This document shows positions 33,461 through 43,371 of a stretch of 64,000 nucleotides of DNA, one piece after another; the stretch's first letter is position 1, and the number at the start of each line of letters is the position of its first letter. Origin of the DNA: Nostoc commune NIES-4072 (lineage in GTDB: Bacteria; Cyanobacteriota; Cyanobacteriia; Cyanobacteriales; Nostocaceae); NCBI RefSeq assembly GCF_003113895.1, contig NZ_BDUD01000001.1, forward strand, positions 3,391,772 through 3,455,771. The letters are read 5' to 3'. Under the pieces are notes generated by a model that worked only from the letters and a program-made list of their open reading frames with translations, did not search any database and was not told where the DNA came from. A program made the position numbers and the translations under genes.

Positions 33461-33652
33461 AGAATTCTTCTCACTAGAGTTAAGTAAAATCAATATTCTC
33501 TAGTACTAGAATCTCTTTTTTTACAAAATGTAACCTCGCACATCTGGTTCACCCAAATGGTTGAATTCTTTCTCACCCACTTGGATGTAACAAGTTAATT
33601 GTTACAGGAAATAGTTACTAGGACTTACGCCCAATGCTCCATGCCCTATTTC

Positions 33653-34366
33653 TCAATTTGAACTAATGCTTAAGTCTTTGCCAATTCGGTTTTTGATTAC
33701 TCGTGCAGGTATGCCTACAGCAACGGAGAAAGGAGGAATATCTCTATTAACAACTGCTCCCGCACCAATAACACTGCCTTTACCGATAGTAACCCCATCT
33801 AATACTGTTACTCCATGCCCTAACCAACAGTCATCCTCAATTACAATTCCCTTGCGAGTAACACCTTGGTATTTAATCGGCTCTATCGGATCGGCAAAAT
33901 TATGATTATTGGCATATATCCCTGAGTAAGCAGCTATTAAGCAGTGTTTACCAATTTTGATGTCTCCTGGCCCCTCAATAGCCACGTTGGGGCCAATAAA
34001 GGTGTCTTCATCAATATGTATATATGTATTTTCCAAAGACCCTATATCAACGTTACGCTCAATAGCGACTCTATTTGCTAGATGAATTCTATTATTTTTA
34101 TGTCCTCTAGCATCCATCCTTACACCCTTGAAAATATATACTCCACTGCCTATCTCAATACAGCAAGTACCGTTAAATTCAACACCATTTTGAATATAAA
34201 CTGGGCTGCATATCTGGGCAAAAATACTACGATATCCCAAATTACGTAACTTTGGCCCCAAAATAAGTGTAGGAATATCCCCTAACACAGTAGTTACTAA
34301 AAGTTCTTGCACGCGCTGCAATTTGGAAAAATATTGCTCGTTATGCATGGCTAAATATCTCTTCAA
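33653..34366 (-). CDS. acyltransferase with left-handed beta-helix (hexapeptide repeats)
   Basis: A 237-residue protein. Hexapeptide repeats run from about residue 60 to 215 (GVYIFKGVRMDARG, then IGPNVAIEG, IKIGKHCLIAA). The catalytic His is in YANNHNF, and the end VLDGVTIGKGSVIGAGAVVN and GIPARVIKNR is the common C-terminal signature. Such enzymes O-acetylate sugars in lipopolysaccharide or capsule synthesis, in line with the neighbouring envelope genes. The start may be the second Met (34348, MHNEQYF). Confidence 0.85.
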   Translation of the reverse strand: MKRYLAMHNEQYFSKLQRVQELLVTTVLGDIPTLILGPKLRNLGYRSIFAQICSPVYIQNGVEFNGTCCIEIGSGVYIFKGVRMDARGHKNNRIHLANRVAIERNVDIGSLENTYIHIDEDTFIGPNVAIEGPGDIKIGKHCLIAAYSGIYANNHNFADPIEPIKYQGVTRKGIVIEDDCWLGHGVTVLDGVTIGKGSVIGAGAVVNRDIPPFSVAVGIPARVIKNRIGKDLSISSN

Positions 34367-35812
34367 TTAATTGTTGTTGACAGGATTGATTTGTTGTGTT
34401 TGTATCCTAATCTTCTGCCAATACCAAAAATTTTTGTACTTATTGATACATGATTTTTTTGGCAGTATTACCAAAATTTACCCATGTTTTTAAATGGTTT
34501 TCCAAATATTGAAAAACCAGAGCCTGGTTTTGACTATGTGAGCAATTCTTTAACTTAGGTGGGAGAGAATTACTCAATTGATAAGCTGTTCCACATTTAA
34601 ATTGCATAAGCTGGACGGGTAATATGTCCACTCCACACGAATTATATTTAATTCGATTATGCAAATAAGATGTTTTTGAGCTTATGCACAATTGCCTTGG
34701 ATTGCTAGAAGCTCTTGTACCAGTCACAGTACGTAAAAATTTCGCTTCTTTTTCACCAAATCAATTAACAAAACAATCTCAGTGAATTGCACGGTCAAAA
34801 CCCAGACGATTAAATTGTCTGATGGGAAAATTTGTTGGTTTAGATAGGCTACTGTTTCGGTTATCAGGCAAATTTGCAAAGCTTGTTACGCAGATAGGGA
34901 TAAAGTTGTTTACCTTGAGGATACTTTTTCTCAAGCGGTTTTAGTCTTTTAAAACAACTTAGTTCCACAAGCTATATTGCAACAAAAAATACATTTAACT
35001 AGACTATATTCAAAAATTAGATAAAATTTCTGCCTAGCATGACAATGTAATTATTGTTAGATTTTTATGGGTATTTATGCCCAACTAAAATCCAACTAAG
35101 GTGGACTATCTCCCACATCAGCCATCACATTGAAGTTAACCATCGGTGCAAACAAGTAAGCGCTTCCCCGACTGCTATGACGGCTTTCTTGCAACGAATT
35201 TCTAGAGTATGCTGCTCCAATCATGTTGCACACAGATGATTTACAGACTAACCAATTCATGTTTTTAATTACATAAATGGTTTTTAATAACAATTGTTTT
35301 TAAAGATAACACATTTTATTTTTAGTGGAACACTCTTATGAAATTTGATTTTCAGGTTGCTTGTTAATTCTAATGGTGAGATTAGTTATTTTTTTTACTA
35401 AACTAATGCCTACGCTACTCTAAAATAATTTTATCCAATTAGAGAAAATTAATTGAAAATGGTAACCTTAAAAAGGCTTTAAGCGATTAGTTACCATTTA
35501 TGTTTATATTTCTACTATTGTTTGTCCAAATAATTTTATACTTTTGTGTTAACTCAGAATGATATCTACTATACTTATGACACCCTCTTAGTTAAAAAGC
35601 TAAAAGTTTTCCTCTTCCCTATTGCTTGTATCTAAAAATTTGTAAATCACCCATTCGGGTGAGCCAAGCGGGTGATGCGTGCTTGGCACTATTTATTATA
35701 AATTTTATTGAAAGAAAGCTAAAACGTAGCTTAGTTTCTAGGAGAAGTCCAGAAAAAACATCAAACGCCCAGATTGAGGTATCGGTTTTAACTCACACAC
35801 TTGGTTCAAATT
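34367..35812. other. 1.45-kb A/T-rich region without clear genes
   Basis: Several frames exist on both strands (such as 34440-34727 minus and 35096-35293 minus), but none has recognisable motifs or a good ribosome-binding site. There is a hairpin formed by AAATGGTAAC and GTTACCATTT (35456-35502). It may hold the regulatory region of the 35813 gene or decayed sequence. Confidence 0.5.
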
Positions 35813-36136
35813 ATGGCTTTAATTAAAGAAATTGCCCAAGAAGCTCTAACTATCGGCTATCTGAGTGTTGTAGCCGAAGATCAACTGCGATCGCAACTTC
35901 AAAGTAATTATGACTCAGAAGACCTAGATGCCTGGATCATTTTACAGCGAGCTATTGCGGCGGGTGATGTCAAACAAGAGTCGCGCCGAAAAAAAGCTTC
36001 TCTCTCTCCTAAAGCCAAGGACGCTTCATCTAGTATCAAACTTGCTTATCAAATGGCAGCCGAGATTGCTTATGCAGCAGCTGTGGCTTTGTCAATGACA
36101 AAAAGCACCAAAGATCAGCCTTCACTAGGCGCATAA
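35813..36136 (+). CDS. conserved cyanobacterial protein of unknown function
   Basis: A 107-residue protein starting at the ATG at 35813; a TTG at 35801 would add four residues. It is mainly helical: ALIKEIAQEALTIGYLSVVAEDQL, a basic linker (SRRKKASLSPKAK) and an Ala-rich C-terminal helix that might contact a membrane. No family name is recalled with certainty. It stands alone with a strong stem-loop behind it. Confidence 0.6.
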   Translation: MALIKEIAQEALTIGYLSVVAEDQLRSQLQSNYDSEDLDAWIILQRAIAAGDVKQESRRKKASLSPKAKDASSSIKLAYQMAAEIAYAAAVALSMTKSTKDQPSLGA

Positions 36137-36725
36137 AATAACACATTTCTACGTTATTTACCTGATTTAGTATTAAAAATTTATACCAAGTAGTTAGCGC
36201 TCGCTTTTCCTAGTTAACTGCTTGGTATTATTTTTACACGATTTCATTTTAAACTATGTCTAGATGGGCTATTGAGCGTCACATCACCTTAAACTAACCT
36301 TAATCAAATATATAGAGTTAAGTCTTTTCTCTCACAGAGCCTCTAGATTAAGGTAGTTTTATTAAAAAATAATTAAAATTTTAACTGCTCCTTGATTGAG
36401 CTATGAGGAATTTTCACCCTCAGCCAAGACCTTAGATTGATCCCCAGAAGAAATTATAAAATAAATATAAATTATTTATTCAAAACTAAATTTTTTTTAA
36501 GTGAGACATGGCACTAAATGATTAAATTTTAATATACCAAGTACATGGCTGAGGGTAAGGCATAGAATTAGAAACACCTTGGTGTAAACTTTAGCAACGA
36601 GGTTAAAAAAATTCTCAATGCTTAACAAAGTCATCGCTTTTTCACAAACTACTGTATAAAGAATTGGCAACATTGGTAAAGAGAGTAAACAATAACCATA
36701 GCTAAACTTGGAGTTTTGCCAACCT
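36137..36725. other. 589-base intergenic region before glgP
   Basis: It contains the terminator at 36183-36228 and an A/T-rich promoter region. CACCCTCAGCCAAGAC (36416) and CATGGCTGAGGGTAAG (36545) are inverted to one another. No gene was seen. Confidence 0.5.
36183..36228 (+). terminator. stem-loop with T-rich tail
   Basis: ATACCAAGTAGTTAGC and GTTAACTGCTTGGTAT pair at 14 of 16 positions, followed by TATTTTTAC. A likely intrinsic terminator for the 35813 gene, 47 bases after its stop. Confidence 0.65.
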
Positions 36726-39290
36726 ATGCAGCCAATTCGCACATTTAACGTATCCCCTTCACTACCGCCGCGACTCGAACCACTACGGCGGCTAGCATAT
36801 AACTTGCACTGGGATTGGAACGTTGACACTAAAGATTTATTCCGTCGCTTAGACTCTGACCTGTGGGAGTCTAGCCATCATAACCCGGTGTTAATGTTAG
36901 GTACTATCTCTCAATCGCGGCTTTTGGAAGTTGTCGAAGATGAGGGCTTTTTAGCGCAAATGGATCGAGCTGACCGTCAGTTAGACGATTATTTGCAAGA
37001 GCGTACCTGGTATCAGAAACAACGGGAGCATAAACCAAAAGAATGCTACGCCTATTTTTCGGCGGAATTTGGACTTGTAGATTGTTTGCCCGTCTATTCT
37101 GGGGGCTTGGGCGTTCTGGCGGGGGATCACCTCAAATCTGCCAGTGACTTGGGGCTACCGCTTGTGGGCGTAGGTTTACTGTATCAGCAAGGCTATTTTG
37201 CCCAGTATCTGAATGCCGATGGCTGGCAGCAAGAACGCTACCTGAGCAATGATTTCTACAATATGCCCTTGCATCTAGAACGTAATGCCGATGGTTCAGA
37301 ACTGCGGATTGCAGTGGATTATCCAGGACGCAAGGTGTATGCCAGAATTTGGCGCGTACAGGTAGGAACGGTTCCCCTGTATCTGATGGACACCAACATT
37401 GAACCCAACAATGTTTACGACCACGACATTACAGACCAGCTGTATGGTGGCGACATCGATATGCGTATCCACCAGGAAATCATGCTGGGGATCGGTGGTG
37501 TGCAAATGCTCAAAGCTTTGGGGCTGAAAGTCACCGCCTACCACATGAATGAAGGCCACGCCGCCTTCTCTGCCCTAGAACGCATCCGCTTGCTGATTCA
37601 GGAAGAAGGACTGAATTATGCCCAAGCTAAACAGGTGGTGGCTTCTAGTAATATCTTTACTACCCACACGCCAGTACCAGCAGGGATTGACTTGTTCGCT
37701 CCTGACAAAATGCTGTACTACTTGGGGTACTATGCAGAGATATTTGGGTTGCCCAAAGAGCAATTTTTAGGATTGGGGCGCGAGAATACAGGCGATTTGT
37801 CTGGGCCTTTCAGTATGGCGGTGCTGGCGCTGAAGATGGCAACATTTTCTAACGGTGTCGCCCAACTGCATGGTGTGGTATCGCGGCAAATGTTCCAGGG
37901 CTTGTGGAAGAGTGTGCCAGTGGAAGAAGTGCCGATCGCAGCAATTACCAATGGTGTCCATGCTCGGAGTTGTGTTGCGAAATCTACTCAAGAGTTGTAC
38001 GATCGCTACCTGGGGCCAAACTGGTCATCAGCACCACCAGATAGCCCATTGTGGGATCGGATGGATGCCATACCCGATGAAGAATTGTGGCGCAATCACG
38101 AACGCTGCCGCTTGGATATGATTTTGTATGTGCGGGAGCATTTGGTCAAGCATTTGAGCGATCGCGGCGCTTCCGCCTCCGAAATTAGTCAGGCACAAGA
38201 AGTTTTAGATCCTTACGCTTTCACCATTGGCTTTGCCCGTCGGTTTGCCACCTACAAACGCGCCACCCTCTGGATGCGTGATTTGGATCGGATTAAGCGG
38301 CTTTTACTAGGCAACAAAGACCGGAAAGTGCAATTCGTAATTGCTGGTAAGGCACATCCTAAGGATATTCCCGGTAAAGAACTGATCCGGGAGATCAATC
38401 ACTTTATCCGCGAACAACATTTAGAAAAACAGGTAGTGTTTGTTCCCAATTACGATATTCACATCTCCCGGTTGATGGTTGCGGGTTGCGATATCTGGTT
38501 AAACACACCGCGTCGTCCACGGGAAGCCTCTGGTACTAGTGGCATGAAAGCAGCAATGAATGGATTGCCGAATTTAAGTGTACTAGATGGCTGGTGGGAT
38601 GAAGCTGATTACGTCCGCACAGGCTGGGCAATCGGACATGGAGAGAATTACGACGATCCTAACTATCAAGATGAAGTAGAAGCAAATGCTCTCTACGAAT
38701 TGTTAGAGAAGGAAGTTGTACCGCTATTTTATGAACATCGGGATACTGATGGTTTGCCCCGTCCGTGGGTTGCCAAAATGAAGGATGCAATTCGGTTGAA
38801 TTGTCCGTTCTTTAATACAGCGCGGATGGTAGGAGAATATGCACAAAGAGCTTATTTCCCGGCTAGCGATCGCTATCATACCCTGACTGTTGATAACTAT
38901 GCTCCAGCCAAAGAACTAGCCGCTTGGAAAGAAAAACTAAGCGAACACTGGTTTAACATCAGAATCAAAGATGTTGATGTATCGGCAGCTTCAGATATTG
39001 AGGTTAACCAAACCGTTGCTGTCAAAGCCAAGGTTGACTTAGCAACCTTGACGAATGATGATGTGCAGGTGGAGTTATATCAAGGTGCGATCGATGCCAA
39101 TGGTGATATTGTCAACGCTGTGCCAGTGGTGATGGATTATCAAGGTGAAGATGGACAGCAATTGAGTATTTACACGGGTAATATCACTTACACTGCTTCT
39201 GGTTTACAAGGCTTGTCTTTGCGTGTATTGCCGAAGAATCAATACTTAGCTAATCCTTATGAACCAAGGTTGATTGCTTGGGCAGAATAA
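36726..39290 (+). CDS. glgP: alpha-glucan (glycogen) phosphorylase, short GlgP type
   Basis: An 854-residue GT35 enzyme that releases glucose-1-phosphate from glycogen. The start is the ATG at 36726 (MQPIRTFNVSPSLPP). Visible family features are YFSAEFGLVDCLPVYSGGLGVLAGDHLKSASD's core (AEFGL and GGLGVLAGDH), HMNEGH, and the PLP-binding segment GTSGMKAAMNG near residue 605 with its Lys. It belongs to the archaeal/Thermotoga-like short phosphorylases that carry an N-terminal DUF3417 domain. Strong terminator downstream. Monocistronic. Confidence 0.93.
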   Translation: MQPIRTFNVSPSLPPRLEPLRRLAYNLHWDWNVDTKDLFRRLDSDLWESSHHNPVLMLGTISQSRLLEVVEDEGFLAQMDRADRQLDDYLQERTWYQKQREHKPKECYAYFSAEFGLVDCLPVYSGGLGVLAGDHLKSASDLGLPLVGVGLLYQQGYFAQYLNADGWQQERYLSNDFYNMPLHLERNADGSELRIAVDYPGRKVYARIWRVQVGTVPLYLMDTNIEPNNVYDHDITDQLYGGDIDMRIHQEIMLGIGGVQMLKALGLKVTAYHMNEGHAAFSALERIRLLIQEEGLNYAQAKQVVASSNIFTTHTPVPAGIDLFAPDKMLYYLGYYAEIFGLPKEQFLGLGRENTGDLSGPFSMAVLALKMATFSNGVAQLHGVVSRQMFQGLWKSVPVEEVPIAAITNGVHARSCVAKSTQELYDRYLGPNWSSAPPDSPLWDRMDAIPDEELWRNHERCRLDMILYVREHLVKHLSDRGASASEISQAQEVLDPYAFTIGFARRFATYKRATLWMRDLDRIKRLLLGNKDRKVQFVIAGKAHPKDIPGKELIREINHFIREQHLEKQVVFVPNYDIHISRLMVAGCDIWLNTPRRPREASGTSGMKAAMNGLPNLSVLDGWWDEADYVRTGWAIGHGENYDDPNYQDEVEANALYELLEKEVVPLFYEHRDTDGLPRPWVAKMKDAIRLNCPFFNTARMVGEYAQRAYFPASDRYHTLTVDNYAPAKELAAWKEKLSEHWFNIRIKDVDVSAASDIEVNQTVAVKAKVDLATLTNDDVQVELYQGAIDANGDIVNAVPVVMDYQGEDGQQLSIYTGNITYTASGLQGLSLRVLPKNQYLANPYEPRLIAWAE

Positions 39291-39323
39291 GAGTAATGAG
39301 TAGTTATTGAATACTCAAGATTA

Positions 39324-39353
39324 GGCGTTGCTGATTTTTTAGCAACGCCTTTT
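39324..39353. terminator. bidirectional intrinsic terminator
   Basis: GGCGTTGCT and AGCAACGCC form a perfect 9-pair stem with an 8-base loop, followed by TTTT; the loop is T-rich. It lies between the convergent glgP and DUF29 genes and can serve both. Confidence 0.85.
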
Positions 39354-39356
39354 ATA

Positions 39357-39824
39357 TCAAACATTTTCAGGTAGATAATTAATATCTAGTAGCTGATCTA
39401 AAGTGTAAGTACAAGATTGAGGTAAGTTATCTAGCTTGCCTTCAGTTTTATCAATTACATATCCTAATGCATCATCATAAATTGATGCTAATTCTTTTTC
39501 TAAGTATTGAGATAAATTCGTTGTCAAGTTACGTTTTAATTGATTCCTAAAACTCCTAATTTCTGCTTTCCAATGTCCAGAATTATATTGAGATTCTTCC
39601 GTCCAATATTGCAGTAATAAAAGATGTCTAATAATTTGTTCTAAGAAACTAGCAACCTTAGCTTTGTCTCTACGACCCAAATTTTCTAGCTCCTCAATTA
39701 AGTTTTCTAAATCTAATTTTTCTAAATGGTTAGCTTTCAATAGCTTGATTGTTTCCTCTAACCAAAGATGATCATCAATTTCATAAAGCTCTTTTAAACT
39801 CAAATTAGAACTAACTCCTTGCAT
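39357..39824 (-). CDS. DUF29 family protein
   Basis: A 155-residue soluble helical protein. LYEIDDHLWLEETIKLLK at the start, LDLENLIEELENLGRRDK and HLLLLQYW in the middle are the DUF29 signature, a family expanded in cyanobacteria. Its function is unknown. Acidic and basic helices alternate, with a Trp-rich core. It ends at the glgP terminator. Confidence 0.85.
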   Translation of the reverse strand: MQGVSSNLSLKELYEIDDHLWLEETIKLLKANHLEKLDLENLIEELENLGRRDKAKVASFLEQIIRHLLLLQYWTEESQYNSGHWKAEIRSFRNQLKRNLTTNLSQYLEKELASIYDDALGYVIDKTEGKLDNLPQSCTYTLDQLLDINYLPENV

Positions 39825-39861
39825 AAAACCTCTTTGAGTTAAATCTTACGAAATTACAATT

Positions 39862-40608
39862 TTAGGGTAACATTCTTTGAGGGATGACAATGTAGCCTGT
39901 GGTGCGATCGCCTAATACCAAATTACGTTGTTCTCCCCAATACCACCAATAAGCGGCAACGTAAGCGCAAATTAGGCTATCTAGTTTATCTTCGGTTGCT
40001 TTGAGGGTTGCGCCTGTGGTGGGAATTTCAGAAGGAAACGAACCGCAGAGGCGCAGAGAACGCAGAGGAGGAGAAAGAGAGGGGAGGATATTGAGAAGAT
40101 AATTTTGGAGTTTGATTAGTTCTAGGCGGCGCTGACTGAGTGTTCCTTTTTTGTATTTGAGGATGCGTTCTAAGTTAAATAGGTTAACGATCGCTGGGTG
40201 GGGAAAGACTTCTATTTGATATCTGCTGAGTTTTTGCGGTTCTATGGTGGGGGCGTGGGCAAAACCGCGTGATTCTAATTCTAAGCCAAAGTTGATGGTG
40301 CGATCGGCGAAGGGTAAGTTTTGATTAGCTGGGTAACATCCCGCATGATATTTACCGAAGTATTTGTGGCTGAGTTTATCGGGGAGGCGGCTTCCTGTGG
40401 CGTTGGGTATGAGGGTAGGTGCATCTACGGCGATGATGGCTGGTTCGTCTGGTTGTACGCTTTGATCGATCCAGGTAAGGATGTCTGCAATGGCTTCTTT
40501 GCGGTCTAGATCGAGTAGTTGCAGTTGTCCATCTATCCATTCTAAACAGCATAATCCGCTTGGTTGCGATTTCCAGCCTAAATCAATGCCAATAAATTTC
40601 ATGGTCAT
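39862..40608 (-). CDS. DUF429 domain protein
   Basis: A 248-residue protein with the RNase H-like DUF429 fold: FIGIDLGWKSQPSG at residues 4-17, AVDAPTLIPN (second Asp) and DKLDSLICAYVAAYW near the end with two more Asp. The family is thought to be nuclease-like, with unproven activity. Residues about 177-190 (SPPLRSLRLCGSFP) come from an in-frame copy of the CTCTGCGTTCTCTGCGCCTCTGCGG dispersed repeat; relatives should lack it. The start is either the ATG at 40608 or that at 40602. Confidence 0.8.
   Translation of the reverse strand: MTMKFIGIDLGWKSQPSGLCCLEWIDGQLQLLDLDRKEAIADILTWIDQSVQPDEPAIIAVDAPTLIPNATGSRLPDKLSHKYFGKYHAGCYPANQNLPFADRTINFGLELESRGFAHAPTIEPQKLSRYQIEVFPHPAIVNLFNLERILKYKKGTLSQRRLELIKLQNYLLNILPSLSPPLRSLRLCGSFPSEIPTTGATLKATEDKLDSLICAYVAAYWWYWGEQRNLVLGDRTTGYIVIPQRMLP
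40039..40080. repeat. GCAGAGGCGCAGAG repeat inside the DUF429 gene
   Basis: A dispersed GAACCGCAGAGGCGCAGAG repeat, common between genes in Nostoc, inserted in frame in the coding sequence. Confidence 0.75.
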
Positions 40609-40753
40609 AACACGAATTTGCGATTATTTTCGCATTTCGCGGCAACGATTCACCTAAATTTACTTGCTAAAAATTGCGATAAATCATCTTATAATCTTAA
40701 ATAGCTTGTCTTAATTTATTTTATCTGGCAATAAATTAATCAAGATTATTCCA

Positions 40754-42019
40754 ATGAAAGTTTTATTTTTACATCCCAATTTTCCCTCGCAATTTCGCAA
40801 TCTAGCGACAGTTTTAGGTAAAGATCCTAATTGTCAAGTCGTCTTTGGGACAAATCGTCGTGAAGGCGAAATACCTGGCGTTTTTAAAGCTATTTACACT
40901 CCTTCTCGTGAAGCTGCTCCCCAAACCCACCATTACGTTCGCAACCTGGAAAATGCTGTTCTCACCGCGCAGGCTGTCTATCGCGTGTCAGAAAAATTAA
41001 AGGCTGAAGGTTTCGTACCAGATATAATCTATGGACATTCTGGTTGGGGCCCGACTTTATTTATGAAAGATATTTTCCCGAAAGCAGAATTATTGTGTTA
41101 TTTCGAGTGGTTTTACCATGCTCACGGTTCCGATGCAGATTTTGATCCCAATGAACCACTGAATGCTGATGATGAATGCCGCATCCGCGTCAAAAATGCG
41201 CCGATTTTGACTGATTTATATAGCTGCGATCGCGGTCTTTCTCCAACGAATTGGCAGCGTCAGCAATTTCCCAAAGAATATCATAGCAAACTCACTGTAA
41301 TTCATGATGGTGTTGATACCAAATATTTTGCTCCTAAACCAGGCGCAAAGTTAGTTTTACCAAGAATAAATCTGGATCTTTCCCATGTGGAAGAGTTGGT
41401 AACTTATGTGGGACGGGGGATGGAACCTTATAGAGGATTTCCGCAGTTTATGGAAACGGTGGCGCTAATTCAGCAGCGAAGACCTAAGTGCCATGTAGTA
41501 GTTGTGGGAGAAGATAGGGTGGCTTATGGTAAAAATCTCCCCGATGGTCAGACTTATAAACAATTAATGCTAGAAAAATTAAAATCATCTTTGGATTTAT
41601 CGAGGCTGCACTTTACAGATAGGCTTCCTTACAATGAGTACCTTCAGGTTTTGCAAGCTTCTTCTGCTCATGTTTATTTAACTCGTCCTTTTGTTTTATC
41701 CTGGTCAATGTTAGAAGTAATGGCAGCAGGATGCTTACTAATAGCCTCTAAGACTCCGCCAGTTTTGGAAGTCGTACAGGATGGGGTGAATGGACTGCTA
41801 GTAGATTTCTTTTCTCCCCGTAATATTGCTAATAGGGTTGAAGAGGCGCTAAATAATCCTCAGGAGATGCAAGCAATTCGTGCGAATGCGCGAGAGACAA
41901 TTCTGAAGCGTTATGATTTGGCAAAACTGTTACCACAGCATTTGCAATGGATGTTTGCTGGCAAAAATTCTAATAGTTTGAAAAAGCGTCCAAATTCTAA
42001 AGGATTTGGCAGAAATTAG
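40754..42019 (+). CDS. glycosyltransferase family 4 protein
   Basis: A 421-residue GT-B glycosyltransferase. The N-terminal domain begins VLFLHPNFPSQFRNL; the C-terminal domain has the donor-binding region with the Glu motif (RPFVLSWSMLEVMAAGCLLIAS), and a VIHDGVDTKYF switch between domains. Such enzymes transfer sugars from nucleotide donors to lipid or glycan acceptors at the cytoplasmic membrane. It is followed by another glycosyltransferase-like gene (42185), suggesting joint work on one polysaccharide. Donor and acceptor unknown. Confidence 0.88.
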   Translation: MKVLFLHPNFPSQFRNLATVLGKDPNCQVVFGTNRREGEIPGVFKAIYTPSREAAPQTHHYVRNLENAVLTAQAVYRVSEKLKAEGFVPDIIYGHSGWGPTLFMKDIFPKAELLCYFEWFYHAHGSDADFDPNEPLNADDECRIRVKNAPILTDLYSCDRGLSPTNWQRQQFPKEYHSKLTVIHDGVDTKYFAPKPGAKLVLPRINLDLSHVEELVTYVGRGMEPYRGFPQFMETVALIQQRRPKCHVVVVGEDRVAYGKNLPDGQTYKQLMLEKLKSSLDLSRLHFTDRLPYNEYLQVLQASSAHVYLTRPFVLSWSMLEVMAAGCLLIASKTPPVLEVVQDGVNGLLVDFFSPRNIANRVEEALNNPQEMQAIRANARETILKRYDLAKLLPQHLQWMFAGKNSNSLKKRPNSKGFGRN

Positions 42020-42119
42020 ATCATATTCGTTATTAGTCATTAACCTTTTGCATAAATATTTTTTGCCTCAAGCAAAGGTGTCAATAAAAGCCTGAAAAGA
42101 ATGACTTTTGTAATAAGTA

Positions 42120-42170
42120 TATTAATTATTAGTTATTGTCAATAACTAATGACAAATGACAAATGACAGA
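42120..42170. repeat. STRR-type heptamer repeats before a start codon
   Basis: Copies of AATGACA and ATAACTA (TCAATAACTAATGACAAATGACAAATGACA) lie just before the gene at 42185. Confidence 0.7.
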
Positions 42171-42184
42171 GAGCAATATTTAAA

Positions 42185-43051
42185 ATGCGAATTATTTTTA
42201 CCATTGTTCATTATTTCAAACCTAGCAGTGAGGGTCGTCATGCTTCCCAACGCAAAGACCCACAACCACGCTTACAGGCGTTAACTAATAGCCTTACCGC
42301 CTTACACCAATTATTTGGTAAATCTCAAAGTATCATTAATATTGCTCAACGAATAGCTTTTCCTGCTAACCAGCCACAATCTCACGAACTAGATATTGTT
42401 ATTTGTACAACTAAAGATAATCATCTTCTGAATCAGCTTCCCCTACCATCCCATTTATATAGGCATCATTCTAGCAATGCAGAACCTCTACTTTTGGGAT
42501 TTGAGTGCCAAGCTATTCTGCAAAGTTGTCTCGGTCAGTATGATTATTACTGCTTCCTTGAAGATGACCTAATTATCTATGATCCTTGGTTTTTTATAAA
42601 ATTAAACTGGTTTACCCAACAAGCAGGTGATTTAAATTTGCTCCAGCCAAATCGTTATGAAGTTTCCCCTTACGGTTTGGTTCACAAAGCTTACATTGAT
42701 GGGGATTTAGCTTTACGAGTAACTGCTCCCTTTCAAAATGTGCAGGAGCAACAGGAACTCAAAGGTACAATTATGAATGCACCAATTATCTTTTGTCGTG
42801 CCCTCAATCCTCATGCAGGCTGCTATTTTTTGAATGCAAATCAGATGGCTTATTGGGCTAATCAACCTTATTTTCTTGACCGAGATATTAGCTTTGTTGG
42901 GCCTCTAGAAAGTGCTGCCACCTTGGGAATTATGAAGACATTTCGGATTTACAAAACCTCACCGGAGCAAGCAAGTTTTTTGGAAATTCAGCACTTTGGA
43001 ACAGGGTTTTTGGGGTTAATTGGAGGACAGGTGGGTTTAGCAGAAAGGTGA
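42185..43051 (+). CDS. glycosyltransferase-like protein
   Basis: A 288-residue protein. YYCFLEDDLIIYDPWFF holds an EDD motif at the place expected for the DxD metal site of GT-A glycosyltransferases, preceded by DIVICTTKDNHL. The start MRIIFTIVHYF is the first beta strand. No membrane segment. It may add a sugar to the same polymer as the 40754 product, but the subfamily is not recognised. The upstream gap has heptamer repeats. Confidence 0.6.
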   Translation: MRIIFTIVHYFKPSSEGRHASQRKDPQPRLQALTNSLTALHQLFGKSQSIINIAQRIAFPANQPQSHELDIVICTTKDNHLLNQLPLPSHLYRHHSSNAEPLLLGFECQAILQSCLGQYDYYCFLEDDLIIYDPWFFIKLNWFTQQAGDLNLLQPNRYEVSPYGLVHKAYIDGDLALRVTAPFQNVQEQQELKGTIMNAPIIFCRALNPHAGCYFLNANQMAYWANQPYFLDRDISFVGPLESAATLGIMKTFRIYKTSPEQASFLEIQHFGTGFLGLIGGQVGLAER

Positions 43052-43371
43052 ATATTACAAGGTAATCATACAATAAATACGGTTTTGGAAGGGCGATCGC
43101 AACTACCAACCACTAGAAACGGAAACGAGTTGAGCTAATAACACCCTGACGCCAAACAATTATCGTAAATAAGCGGAGTTAATGCCAAGTTATAAGACGT
43201 TTTCCCTTGGTACGCTTACCTTTTATCAAGTTAAAGTAGCGTCAGACGTGTTAAAGATAAATATTTCTAAATGTATATTACAACTTTTTACGTTTTGGTG
43301 TTAAAAAACTAAAAAAATCTAATCATTATATTTATGTAGCATTATTGTTAATACTTGTTAGGAGTATGGCT
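43052..43371. other. 320-base intergenic region
   Basis: A single HIP1 site and A/T-rich sequence towards 43330 that probably contains the promoter of the methyltransferase gene. No repeat or RNA was recognised. Confidence 0.5.

Noticed and set aside
34440..34727. Minus-strand frame of 95 codons
   Set aside because: No recognisable motif, no ribosome-binding site and a composition unlike that of a protein in this A/T-rich region; may be a remnant, but cannot be supported.
35096..35293. Minus-strand frame ending in FNVMADVGDSPP
   Set aside because: Protein-like at the end only; no family and no start signal.
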